Shown here in pieces: positions 19,105-30,529 of a stretch of 64,000 nucleotides of DNA. The position numbers and the translations under genes are program-made. The DNA is from Apodospora peruviana (Eukaryota; Ascomycota; Sordariomycetes; Sordariales; Lasiosphaeriaceae). The notes beneath the pieces are model-generated. The model had not been told where the DNA came from. It saw only the letters and a list, made by a program, of their open reading frames with translations, and searched no databases. Each line of letters begins with the position of its first letter. Position 1 is the first letter of the stretch. The stretch spans positions 3,658,001 through 3,722,000 of the forward strand of contig JAUEDM010000001.1 of assembly GCA_033439685.1 (NCBI GenBank), given 5' to 3'.

Positions 19105-20564
19105 ATGCGAACATTCAGTCTTTTGGCCGCTTCGGCCACAGCCGCGACGGCATCACGATTCGTGGTCTATTATGACCAGTACCACCCCAACGCCCAGCCC
19201 AGCAAGAATGTGACTGCCGGAATCACACATGTCATCATGGCCTTTGCCAACTCTTCTCTCTTTACCACCGACCCCGGCGGTGAATATGTGCCATTCAAGA
19301 ATGTCACCGAGGTACGGGAGATGTTTGACACAACAACCAAGGTCTGCATGGCCATCGGAGGATGGGGCGACACAGCTGGCTTCCGAGTCGGAGCCGCATC
19401 CAACTCTTCTCGTGCTCTGTTTGCAAAGAACGTCGCGGCAACTGTCGATAGACTGGGCTACGATTGCGTCGGTAAGTCCAAGATCCCTTCACAATTCTTG
19501 CATGCATGTCATTGCTCACGCCACAAACAGACGTTGACTGGGAATACCCCGGCGGCAATGGCGAGGACTACATGCAGATTCCAAACCAAGACAAGGCCGC
19601 CGAGATCGAACAGTTCCCGCTGTTCCTCGAGGCAATCAAGCAAGCTATCGGCCCAGCTAAGGAGCTTTCGATTGCCGTCCCCGGCCTTAGAAGGGATATG
19701 GCATCCTTGAACAACAACTCCTCGGCTCCCATGATCCATGAGACGGTCGACTTTGTCAACATCATGGCCTACGACCTGATGAACCGCCGTGACAACGTAA
19801 CATCGCACCATACCTCCGTTGATGGCGCGCTCCAGGCCGTCGACTCCTACCTCTCGGCTGGATTTCCGAGCGACAAGCTCAACCTCGGTTTCGCCATGTA
19901 CGCGAAGTGGTTCACCCTCGCCAACGGAACTACCTGTAGACACGGGAAGGGCTGCCCCACGGCCTTGCTCGAAGCCGCCGACGGCAGCGACATAGGCTTG
20001 TCCGGCGCCATGACCTTCGAGGCTAGCAACTTAGCCCCCGTCCCCTCCAACCTGACCACATCCATCGACGGCACCTGCGGAGCCGGCACCTTCTCCAAGT
20101 GCCCCGACTCCCAGTGCTGTGGCCAATACGGTTTCTGCGGGTTTGAGCCGGGCCACTGCGGCACGGGCTGCCAGAGCGGCTTCGGCCATTGCGAGGGCCC
20201 TTCAATTACCGACTCTTTCAAGAAGGCGATCGCCCATCCCCGTTATGCGTGGCCGGAGGGTGCTGCGTGGTTCTGGGACGAACAGACCAATATCTTCTGG
20301 TCCTGGGAGACCCCGGAGCTCATCCATCTGAAGCTCGCCAAGGTCGTTTCCGGACGCGCGCTCGGCGGCGTCATGGCCTGGAGTCTGGCCGAGGACTCGA
20401 ACGACTGGAGCCACTTGCGCGCCATGCAGCACGGTCTCAATAACCTCACCGGGTCGTCGTACGAGCGTTTCGGCCCGCGAACGATCCGTACCGGGGCTTC
20501 GGGGCTCCGTGCAGCGCTCCCTCGCCGTGGCAGCTGGCATGTCCCGGTCAAGGACGAGGCTTAG
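19105..20564 (+). CDS. Secreted GH18 chitinase with an internal CBM18 chitin-binding module
   Basis: Modelled as exons 19105-19471 and 19531-20564, giving 466 aa. The intron (GTAAGT to AAACAG) splits the catalytic region: GYDCV joins DVDWEYPGG, restoring DxxDxDxE with the catalytic Glu at about residue 127. A signal peptide (MRTFSLLAASATAATAS) is followed by the barrel start RFVVYYDQYHP, then MAIGGWGD and NIMAYDLMNRR. A CBM18 hevein-like module with eight cysteines (GTCGAGTFSKCPDSQCCGQY onward, about residues 303-343) lies before the final barrel strand (GGVMAWSLAEDSNDW), so the binding module is inserted inside the catalytic domain. It hydrolyses beta-1,4-GlcNAc linkages in chitin, either in wall remodelling or against other fungi or insects. 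Several N-glycosylation sequons are present. Confidence 0.93.
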
Positions 20565-21568
20565 GGATCTTGCGCTGCACGCGGCTCTTTCTTGTCTCTC
20601 ATTCACGCACTCATTTTGGTTATTCTTTGGGCTCTACGGGGCGTTTGGTAGAATACCAGGTAGACACATAACTGGGGCACATAAATTTTTCATGAGCGGA
20701 CAGCGGTATTCATCGTTTGTTGTTGCTTGAGCTTCTTTCATTGCATACCATAGTACATAAACAAACATATGCATTTCCCGCTAAAGCAGCGCTGATATTC
20801 TCTATTTGGCTTGTCATGTGATTCCAGCCCTCTCCGTGTATAACGATTTCAATGTGTTACAAAGCCATATTCAGTCTGTTGCCGACGGCAACTGAGTTTC
20901 CACAACATACTTTATCTTTCTCGTATTCTGCCCAGAAAGCATATCCGATCCTGCGCGCCTTTCTTCCCACGGGAGCCCCCAGAGCCTCTGCACCATGCGG
21001 GCACATTCTGCCTGAAAGCAGTGATCCCTCCCACAGCTTCTCAAATTGTAATGTGACACCCTAGAGTGTAACGTCTCGTATAATGACGCTCTCGCTACTT
21101 GTACAAGGCGTTGTCATCCTGAGGAACACCGCCATACCGGTGCCATGCAACACTGGCGGTCAACTGGTTTTGCATGATAGGGTGGCGAAGCCTCTCAGAC
21201 ACAAAGCTATCACGAGCTTTTCCGTTGATACAATATATTCAGTCTGTTGCTTAGTGGGACCCAGGCAGTTGTACTTGGTTTAAACGATGTCACGAGACAA
21301 AAGTAGAGTTCAGGCCTGTCCGCTTGTCATCTGTGCGATGGATGCGGTCTTCTCCACCTGGCTGGAACTATAAACATGCGAGTCTAAAATTAAATAGTAT
21401 AAGAGAGCTTTCCCAGGAACAATCGTGACTTCTTTGGGTTCCCAAATATATATATATATTATCCGAGTCCTGGATCATCCACCAACCAACTTGTCTCCGC
21501 CCTAGCAACTACTTTCTTACAAGTTCATATCCACGCCTAAAATCTCGAGTGAGAACAACACAGACAAG
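20565..21568. other. Chitinase 3' flank and promoter of small secreted protein gene
   Basis: No gene seen. A TATA-like run lies at the distal end. Confidence 0.5.
21446..21460 (+). promoter_or_regulatory. TATA-box-like element
   Basis: An alternating TATATATATATATT tract about 110 bases upstream of the ATG at 21569. A TATA box of this strength is uncommon in the window and suits an inducible small secreted protein gene. Confidence 0.5.
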
Positions 21569-22014
21569 ATGCAACCCACCACTTTCGTCGCTTCCCTTCT
21601 CGCCATCACCAATCACGCGCTTGGCCTCCCTACAAACGGATTCGCCAAAGAAACCCGCACCGACAAATACGTCTTGGATTACCGCGTCTGGAGCCGCCCA
21701 GGGTGCTTGCAGGCTTACAATCTGGGTGTCGGGACCATCACATCCTCGGAGCTCGACACCTGCGCCTGGTTTTTCGACACCGTGCAGGCTTTCAACCTCA
21801 CCAACATCGTGCCCGGGTGCCACTGTGAGCGTTGCCCTTTGTTATTATCTGCGTGTGTCATTGGATGGCTACTGACTTGATGCACCAAGTTTACGCTTAT
21901 ACCGAGGGCGACTGTCTGGGCCGTAGCTACGAGCTGATTCAGTCCAGCGGGTGCGCTGGAACCGCGCCTACTGGGAAGTCGTGGGTTACATATTTGGTGA
22001 CGTGCGACTCGTGA
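21569..22014 (+). CDS. Small secreted cysteine-containing protein
   Basis: Modelled as exons 21569-21824 and 21890-22014, giving 126 aa. The intron (GTGAGC, CTGAC branch, CCAAG) joins NIVPGCH to FYAYTEGDCLGRS. The N-terminus (MQPTTFVASLLAITNHALGL) is a signal peptide. The mature protein has six cysteines (RPGC, DTCAW, VPGC, GDCLG, SSGCAG, LVTCDS), consistent with three disulphides. It has no transmembrane segment and no recognised domain. Size, secretion signal and cysteine content fit a secreted effector-like or surface protein, and a strong TATA box lies upstream. It lies at the edge of a gene-poor stretch. Function unknown. Confidence 0.75.
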
Positions 22015-22342
22015 ATCGATTCATCAATTTCCCCGGTTGTCAAGAGCGAGAGTACCTATTTGAACATGTTGCGATTTAGTGTGGGGATTAAAATCGCCAT
22101 ATCGCATGACACTTGTCTGTTTGGTCGTGCTGGTACCTGGTGAGAGATTTATTAGCCTTGTATGAGTCGGTTTGTTTACTGTCTCTCCTATTCTGGATGG
22201 CGAGGCGTACTAGGAGGATTAATCATGTACTCTACTTATTTACAGCAAGGAGTCACGATGGCATAACTTTGAAGCCGCTGGAGCCGGTCATTTGGCGTTA
22301 CCGTTTCGCCTACCCGCTATGCGGGCCTTGCTGACCGCTTGA

Positions 22343-22649
22343 GCCGACGTCAACAAGACGAACAGTTCTGGTGACACTGCTCTCCATTCCGTCCTCCGGC
22401 TGCATCCTACTCAGGGCATCGTGGAGGGCGTGCCACTTCTCCTGAACCAAGGGAATGATGTGGGTCTACGGGGAGATCGAGGAGAAGCAGCACTGCATTG
22501 CGCATTGAGCACCTCGCGGGTTGCAGGACAGAGCAAGGAGGAAATCATCGAATCAGTTGTCAAAGTCCTCCTCGAGCACGGTGCTGACGCCAAACGATAC
22601 TGATATCGAGGGGAATTCAGCCGTGCTTCGAGCCATGGTCCTCTCCTAG
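22343..22649 (+). pseudogene. Ankyrin-repeat gene fragment
   Basis: The frame from 22343 shows repeated ankyrin signatures: ADVNKTNSSGDTALHSVLR, LLLNQGNDVGLRGDRGEAAL and VVKVLLEHGADA. One extra A at about 22592-22594 then shifts the frame; the other frame continues NDTDIEGNSAVLRAM, the next repeat, and ends at 22649. There is no ATG or further repeats on either side. It is a relic of a larger ankyrin protein. Confidence 0.7.
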
Positions 22650-22733
22650 TAGGGTAACTAGTGTCCGTAATCTGATCTGGCCTGTCCGTTCAAGAGAGGA
22701 CGAGATGCGAGATTCTAAGACTGATGGACAGAT

Positions 22734-22982
22734 CTAGATACCGCAAGATCCATTTGTGCAGCATGGAGGTCCGCGGCATGAACTCTCATCGCAGTCCTAT
22801 ATTGATACATAAAGACGTCGTGTTAGACCACTTGGTGGCCCGAGTATCACATGAGGCGGAAAGGGGTTGGGTGGGCTAAAGTTTACACAATCGCGACGCA
22901 TAACGCGGTCTTCCATCATATTCTCGGGAACAGCGGCCGCGATGGCGACGAAGAGGGTCACGATGGCTGCTGTGAAACGCAA
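22734..22982 (-). pseudogene. Small cysteine-rich secreted peptide gene with damaged start codon
   Basis: Exon 1 (22982-22851) encodes a signal-peptide-like RFTAAIVTLFVAIAAAVPEN and a dibasic stretch ending RRDC, then a proline-rich segment. An intron (22797-22850, donor GTGATA, CTAAC branch, ATATAG acceptor) leads in frame to exon 2 (22796-22734), DCDESSCRGPPCCTNGSCGI and stop. The product would be about 64 aa with six cysteines. The expected ATG before CGT is TTG (sequence AATTGCG), and an in-frame stop lies upstream, so there is no conventional start. One base change or one inserted T explains it. A TATATATC box on the same strand lies about 130 bases upstream. It is either a recently silenced gene or one using a non-AUG start. 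Confidence 0.5.
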
Positions 22983-23109
22983 TTTTTGGGTGTACGAACG
23001 TAGATATCAAATTGTATGCTGCTATCAAAACAGTGATGAAGTTTTGGTGATGAAAATTTTGGCAGGCTAACTGCTTTAAATTGAATAGAATTGAATGGGT
23101 GATTCTCGG

Positions 23110-23119
23110 AGATATATAC
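23110..23119 (-). promoter_or_regulatory. TATA-box-like element upstream of the cysteine-rich peptide gene
   Basis: TATATATC on the minus strand, about 130 bases before the damaged start at 22982. Confidence 0.4.
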
Positions 23120-26100
23120 ATGTAGGGTTGTCAGCTGAAACCAGACTGTAGTCTGTGCCTCACGCCAGGGACTCAGGGCACATGTGGAGCAGCTTACCCA
23201 GAGGGTCCGTAGGCGGTACTCAAGCCCATCAGTCCGAAGCCGAGGGCTGGCACCTGTCGTCCCGTCTTGCCGAGAGGTTTGGTGGGCAGAGATGCCAGAG
23301 GTGTCATGGTGGAGTCGGTGGATGATGGATCCAAGGGAGGAGTACTAGTCAAGGAGCTCGGTAAGGACACGCCAGTAAGTTGAGGAATGAGTTGCGAGAT
23401 GGGTATCGGCGTGCCCTTATAAGATCATCTTACTCGTGCCAGTCACTAGCGTACGGAGAATATTCTAGCTGCCCGTCCCCGGTTGGCCCCAGTGCCTTTA
23501 CCTGTCCCCGAGCCTTAACGCCGCCAACACGATGTACCTGCATAAACTGGCAGCTACCTGGGGTTTGAACCTTAACTCCGAGTTTGGCTAGTGTTGGTAT
23601 TGAAAATCATAAAGGTAATTAATCCCTCTCAAGTCTCTCATCTAAACTCTTCTCATCCTCGTCTTCCTCCTACTCTGGTCCTGCTTGGTCTCTCAAACAT
23701 ATGATACGCCGCCAACATGAAAATAACCACCCAGTGTTCAGAATATGGACGCCCCGTTAGGAATGACATCTCCACTACTTCAACTCAAGCTCAAAATTCA
23801 TGATCCCTTAAGACGTGTCGTGGCTTGCCCTAACAGTGCTTGCTGCTCCCGGGCTTCTTGTGTGATGATCTCTTCTCCTTATCCTTCCTTTCTTTCTCTT
23901 TCTTCTTGTCCTTTTTCTACCACAGAAATCCTAGATTAGCACACGGACTCTTGTCAAGTTCCTGTCGACTTACATCTTGTGCCCCACCACCCTCGCTGGG
24001 AGCTACCGCGGTCCATGGTCCTTCGCTTTGATACCACCGTTGCATGGGATCATGGCCATTGGTAGGGTAGTCGGAGTTTGTTACGACTCGTTTGTTGGCT
24101 GTTGGTTGTTAATAATTTGCGATATGTGACAACATCTGGGTTGGGTACTTACAACTGGTCATGTCGACGGTGAATGGTCGGGAATGGTCTTGGATGGTGA
24201 GATGGGGGCTGGTCAAGTTACCAGACGGTAAGTTTCTAGGTGTTGACTTGGAATCTAGAGTTGACCAGGTGGTGGGTTGCTCTGTGTTGACCTGGAGAAT
24301 AGGGGTTGGGGCAGTCGGGTGTTTCAGTGCCTGGTTTGATGATGCTCAGGTTGCGGTTGGCGAGTCTCTGAGGAATGATCCTGGGGTCATCCTGCTCCTA
24401 TTTATATGAATGAACAATAGTGACGATAAGAAGTCTGATGGAAAGCAAGAAAGAACGAAGGCCCCGGAAGCTGCCCTAAACTGACTGACCTTGGCATCGT
24501 GAGATGCACGGCCATGCGTGGCCTCCTAGCACGGAGGACGCCACCTTCACCGACAGCCATATTCAAGATCCCTGCAGTTCTCCCCTTCATGGACGGTTCT
24601 GGCCGGCTCTTGCAATTTCTTTTGCTCTGGTGGCGGCCATGTTGTGTACTGGACAAGAGTCATCCCAGGGTCTTCCTTGCCTGACGCGAGAGCCTTTTAA
24701 TGCTCACAACGTTCACGGTCTAGCATGTCTCAGAAGATATCTCGTGCTTTGGCGTGTCAAGACAACAGAAAGAAAGCTTGTCGTGCGCATGTCTCTGAGG
24801 TGGTGGCTGATAACCAAGGGGCCGAGTCGTCCTGGTGCCACCCGAGAGTGACCGCTGTTGTTAGAACGGTCAGTGATACTTGCCAGGACCACCCCGGCTC
24901 GTCATTACTTTATTTGTCGTATATCGTATGTCCACTGGTGGTGGACTTGTAAATGTATGGCGACATGAAGGTTACGGCAGGCCGATAAGGCCCAAGTTTC
25001 ACATCCCCCTGGAGCACAAAAGGGTGGGGGGACGTCCTCACCGATATTTTGGCTTGGATTCACCCCCCGCAGGTGGAGATGGCGCTGTTCAGTCAATTTT
25101 TTTTTACCATGGGGGCGGATGTTTCCTTGTGTTTGCCTTGTCTCGGAAGGAGCTCCGGAACTGGATGGACGCCCAAATTTGCTCCAACGGTTTACCGAGC
25201 TAAGGAATGCAGATGCTCAAAGCGACTTATTCCACTAGCTCATGGATCTTATTGGCCAGTGAGACCAGGCTCGTAAACCGCAGGATCATATGTGCATGCC
25301 GACTCGATCGCCAGCACTTGCACCATTAGCGTCCTTACCGGTGTGAAAACTCGGAGCGGTGGATATGGCGGTTTTAACATCAAGGGGCCGGTTGGTTGTT
25401 AGGTGTTAGGACGACGAGTCTTTCCGACCTTCTCAGACATGATCCATCATGAACTGTCCAGATGCCGGACTTGTCGTCCCAGGCTGTGTCAGGTCAAGAT
25501 ATCGAGGAGCAGCGTCACCGCCAGTTCAACTTCGAGATAGTACCTTGGCCACTTATGGCGACTAGTAAAGTATTGAAATCTGTATCTGACATAGGTAGGT
25601 ATGAGGACAACCCAGTATCATGATCCCCACGCTGATCCCCACGTGGGATTTGCCTAGTCCTTGTGCGACTATTAGGCACCATTGCAGTGACAAGTGAGCA
25701 TACGTATCATAATTGGACCTGAGTACGTCCTTCGCCTGCCATTATCCTTACTGTAGGACTGCATATGCACTATTTTGGTTGGATACCGTCACCGTTTTGG
25801 TTCATCCGAGTTTATTTTTTCGAGCAAACCTTATCGTGTCAGGAAATTACATAGTATTAATAGCATGGTAGAGGGTCGTCTGAAAGTGGCCCCATTCTCT
25901 ACAAAAATGGCACGATTCTGAGATGTTGGCAATAACTCCCCAGTGTGAGCTCGTATGGAGTTTGTCTTGTCGAGGTCCCTGTGCGAGTTAGTGCGGCGGG
26001 ATCATGGTGGTTATTAGCCGCGGGGGGACAGCAGATGATGCCCCTCTGGCAGGTCGTCCTGTGTCCTTTGCGGACTGACTCAGCCTGTGTTGCAACATCA

Positions 26101-27699
26101 GAGATATGGCTCTGTTGGGGAGGTGAAGCCCAATTGTCTCATGCTCGGGACTTCTAAAGAGACGAGAGTGGATTACATACCAAGGACCATTAATATACCG
26201 GCGTCTGGGATGTGTGTTTCCTCGGTATCGGTCACGTCTGCTGCTACTATCATATGACACCAAAAGCGCCGACAAATTGCATGTGGTGCTTCAACGTTGC
26301 GTAATGTTAGATTCAGTGCTTCAGTCTTCGACTCGTTACCTTGATCGACTCCTTAATGATAGCGGTGTCGATCAGATAAGCCGCAACGGGTAAGGCAACC
26401 GGCCAACCCAAGGCAATCATCCTATCCCGCCATGCCTAGAAACTACCAGCGGTTCCAGACCCGGAGGTGCAGCGTTACTAGCGTAGGTGACACCACGGGG
26501 ATAATAAGGCAACAAGGGAAGGCAACCCATGACTTGGAGATCGGTGTCAGGGGTATATCTTCCATAGCACAATCAGAAAACCCGAGTCCTCATTTGCAAA
26601 GCTAGACTTGAAGCTAACTAACCGAAAATGAAGGATTCAAGCGACTTAGCAATCTGGCCATGCAAGGTCTTCACCGCCAGGGTGCTGTGGTGCGCGCACA
26701 AATGCATTCTCACCTTTAACGCAACCAAGTTTTCCGTTCAAGCTCCCCTAGCATCATGACAGGTGATTGTCCAAACCACTTTATAAGATCATCAACTTCT
26801 TACGGCCTTTAGTTACGGCCTTAGCAGTGCATTATCTCGCTAAAAAAAATCTTGATTTTGTTGTGCTTCTAGCCCGGCCATATCGAATCTGAAGTCTCTC
26901 GAGGCAGAGTACTTCTGGAAAGGTGAGCTTCATGTCAATAATACAGTAGAAAAGAGGGGAAGAAAAATCAAAATCATGAAATGCTGACAGTCCGCTGCAA
27001 TTTTACCACATCTCTTTTCTTACCTCCAGTGCCGCTTGCAGCAAAGCTGTCAGGACTCCAAGCCGGTGAATCCGAAGTTATCGTCGCGAAAACAGGGTGG
27101 GATACACGAAATATATCTCTCATTCTTCAGTTCGGATCGAACCTATTGGAAAGCTCTTGCATTCTTCAGATCATCAAGATAAGGGGTCCGCATCGCGTGC
27201 TGATCTCACATTGCGGCTTCGGCTCCCAACTGGATAAACCTACCGCTTGTCTGCGGCTACACTCCGAGTCACTCTCTTCACAGACTGCGCCGCCTAGACC
27301 TACAGGTGGAGAGCCGCCGCCCAAAGCCACTAATAGAGCTACACTCTAGCAGGTACTGACGCCAAAGTCTGAGATCGCCTCAACCGACAACGGAGCAATT
27401 GCGGACGAACAATTGAGGCTGCATAATTCGTCAATCACACGCAAGCAAGCAAAATCTTTCCTTTTTTCAAGAAGCTCTATATCTAGATTCCGAGCGACAT
27501 ACCTCCTAAACTAAGCCAAGCTCTTCATTGGCCGTCTCATAAACCCTCCCCATTATCTCGCTCAGCTGTGGTTGAACCTTGTTGACACATAGACTGTAGC
27601 AGGCTGCTATCTATACGGTGACTACCCAACGTACCTTTATTAGTGCAATCTAACGTTCACTCACGTACTCTCTCATATATATTTTCATTCACTCTTTCT

Positions 27700-27780
27700 C
27701 ACTCACTCAATTATTCCCACTCACTCAATAATTATCGATCACTTTCACGCACGCACTCACGCACGCACTCACGCACGCAG
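27700..27780. repeat. CACTCACTCA / CACGCACGCACT short tandem repeats
   Basis: Copies of CACTCACTCAAT followed by three near-perfect copies of a 12-base CACGCACGCACT unit (about 27747-27780). Confidence 0.75.
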
Positions 27781-28902
27781 TTGCCATTCTCTCAAAACGA
27801 ACTCATAAAAGCACGGTCAGAAATTTGGCTGCCCGTCAACCCATGTGCCACGAGATACGAAATTCATGGAGGAGGAGAGTTGTTAAAGGTTCAACGACTT
27901 GACATGATAGCAGCTGTCAGCCAGCTGTCAGGACAAACAAGTATACGTGTATTTTTGGTCCCGGACAATGCCGACTGGGCGGGACCTTTGGTGGTGTCTG
28001 CCGAGCCAACCCCAGCTTTGTTATGGGCTCTTGGCAACGTTCAAGCCTCAGCCGAGCTGACAACAAAAACCGCGGACCAATATCTGCCCTCACCTCATTT
28101 CCGACATTTTCACCATGAATGGCACGCGACCCTGAGGGAAAGGAAGCAATTAATAATCGAGCAAATCCCAGTACGCGACGCGTCAATATTGAATTTTGCA
28201 TGGCGAGGTAGGATTTGAACTGTGGCACTTGGCAAAGCGTCGAAAGTTGGTGGAGAAGGGAGATGCGATCGAGGGGGTTTATCCCGGAAAGACGCCTCAG
28301 GCGCGCCAATATCGCGGGACACCACTTGATTCCTTGGTTTGCTCGATGATGATTGTGGCGCGTCATCGGTTATCGCGCAGCCTGCAGGTCGTTGGCAGCG
28401 TGGCTGGGTTTTCTGTGTGTTTCCAATTCGATTGGGACTTGGTCTCTGGTCGTGAGACAAATGGCGTAGTTCTACCTGGGCAAAACTGATTCACATTCCA
28501 ATTCAATTCGAACCAACAAAAACCAAGTTCCGGGCCGTGGCGTGTCGGCCATTGACTGAAAAGAGAACTTGTGTGGGTGTGGTGTTCTTTTAGAAGGCCA
28601 CATGCAGCTGACGATGTGAGGTTCCCTCCAATGTTTCCCAATGCTCCCTACCCCAGCCCGTATTCAGCAGCGGCCCGGAGTGTCAGAGTCCGGGTACGAG
28701 CAGGACCGCACGAGCTCACACCACTGTGACCCCACTTGGTCTAGGCTTGTCACTGAGTTGGGCTTTGGCTTCCCTGGTTGCAGCGTCAGCACTCCAGAGA
28801 GGACCACCAAGAGACATTGGGCAATCCATTCCACACCCGGGGCCCACCTCCGTCCTTTCCCTGCCCTTCCCTTTTCTCTTTCTTCCAGCTCACCTCACTC
28901 AT

Positions 28903-28933
28903 CACGACACGACACGACACGACACGACACGAC
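28903..28933. repeat. CACGA pentanucleotide tandem repeat
   Basis: Six head-to-tail copies of CACGA, read directly. Confidence 0.85.
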
Positions 28934-29727
28934 ATTCGTTTTGCCCCTCTTCCCACTGCCGATGACCTCGCAGGGTGGAATTGTTGGGTTTCTTTGGAAG
29001 AAGCACAGGTGATCATCACAATCGTTGGATGGAAGAGGGATAACCTTCGGAACTTGAAGTGTCAGGCAGTCAGGCACAGCGCAGCACGCATAGCCCGCAA
29101 AGGATCCGCGACACCGTGCATCCAAGCATTAAACATCAGCAATCGTTTTCGACGACGGAGCCCTGACGAGCACGACCGACAAATTCGCCGTCACCGAACC
29201 TCTCTTTCTCTGAACAATACGCATTGCGGTACACATTGGACGACAGGGATGAGACAGTAATTGATTTTTGGGCACCAATCGCTTTAACAAAAAAAACCCC
29301 CGAGTTGTACGGTACCTCAACCGAACCGAGCCAAACCGGACAGTTTCGCACTCACAGCACACCCATCACCACGAGAAAACGAGGAGTCGGTTCACCCGAC
29401 TAGAACACCCGGAACACAGGAATTCGCATTTTGGCTGTATTCATTTTTAAATACTCCCCGCCGACGCTCTCGAGAACATTTTAGCGGCTTTCTATCTGTC
29501 GGAGGAATTAAGATTCTGGGGGATTGACAAGCGACGTGCTGTAGCACGGACATTCCCCCCAGACACCGCCGGTGGTCTGGTAGCTCTGCAGGCGATCAGT
29601 TTCGCGGATCGCTGCAAAGCCGACTTTGGTCTGCGAACCATCACCATCTGCGTGCTTGCTTGCATCGCGCCTGCAAAGTCTCGTGCAGACCAGAATCTAA
29701 CTTGATCACATTTATTAATCCGTTAAG

Positions 29728-30529
29728 ATGGGTATGTCATCTCGTCTCTCGGCGGCCTCCTGTCAAACAAACATCCCGCTAATGCATAATCCTCCCAACA
29801 GATCCGACCTTCTTCCCAATAAACGCGCTGCCCACTTGCGTGACAGCATGCGGCAAGCTCTATGATGCCAATGGAGCCTGCGCTCCCGCTGGGGCGCAAC
29901 CAACGGCCGATCTTGCCACCAAAGAAAACTGCTTCTGCAATAATCAACAGTTAGCGCCATGGAAATCCGGGACCGCCGGAGTGTGCGACGCGGCATGCCC
30001 ACAGCCGGCCGACTTGAGCAGTATACAAAGCTGGTTCACCAGCTTCTGCGCCAACAAAGGAGCAGCCCAGACGACGACGGGCGCAGCGGGATCGTCGATG
30101 ACGGCGAGCAGTAGCAACAATGGCGGCGGTGGAGGCACCTGGTGAGGAACCCTCTAACAACGCTTACCCCGAGCACGCCGTTGTTTTACGGATGGTACTG
30201 ATACAGCTCCGTCTTCCAGGCTCAGCACACATTACCAATGGGTCATCTTCCTCGTCATCATGGTGGTCGCCATCGTCGGAATCTGGATCGGCGCGTGTAT
30301 CTGGCGCCGGCGTTACCTGCGCAAGAAGGACCGCCAATACGCCCTCGGCCGGAACCTCGCGCACGCAACCGAGTCGGGCCGTGTGGTGCCGAACGCTAGC
30401 AACGCCGGTTCACTACATGTCCCCGGCGCGGGCATGTTCACGGCCGCGCCCCTCAGCGCCGCGGGCGTCTACGACCAAGAGAAAGTCAAGAAGGCAAAGA
30501 AGAAGTGGGTTGTTAAGGAAAGGACATGA
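29728..30529 (+). CDS. CFEM-like single-pass membrane protein
   Basis: Modelled as exons 29728-29731 (ATGG), 29802-30141 and 30220-30529, giving 217 aa. The tiny first exon joins to give MDPTFFPINALPTC. The ectodomain has eight cysteines spaced as in CFEM domains: PxCx3C, Cx9C, CxC (NCFCN), Cx3C (VCDAAC) and Cx16C. The Asp usual before CxC is missing (ATKENC). A Ser/Thr/Gly-rich linker follows, then one membrane helix (WVIFLVIMVVAIVGIWIGAC), an arginine-rich stop-transfer (WRRRYLRKK) and a basic tail ending KKAKKKWVVKERT. No N-terminal signal peptide is visible, so it is either a reverse-signal-anchor protein or uses an unmodelled upstream exon. CFEM proteins act in haem/iron uptake, surface signalling and adhesion; which applies here is unknown. 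Confidence 0.75.

Larger units (their letters stand above)
22983..29727. other. Gene-poor region with microsatellites
   Basis: About 6.7 kb in which no reading frame has a recognisable domain, signal peptide plus cysteine pattern, or conserved exon set. It contains tandem repeats near 27740 and 28903, and many short open frames of unlikely codon use. Some unrecognised small genes may be present; none could be supported. Confidence 0.5.

Noticed and set aside
23540..23600. Minus-strand GGTTCAAACCC resembling a Pol III B box
   Set aside because: The T stem does not pair, and the A-box-like TAGCCAAACTCGG is only about ten bases away, so no tRNA can fold.
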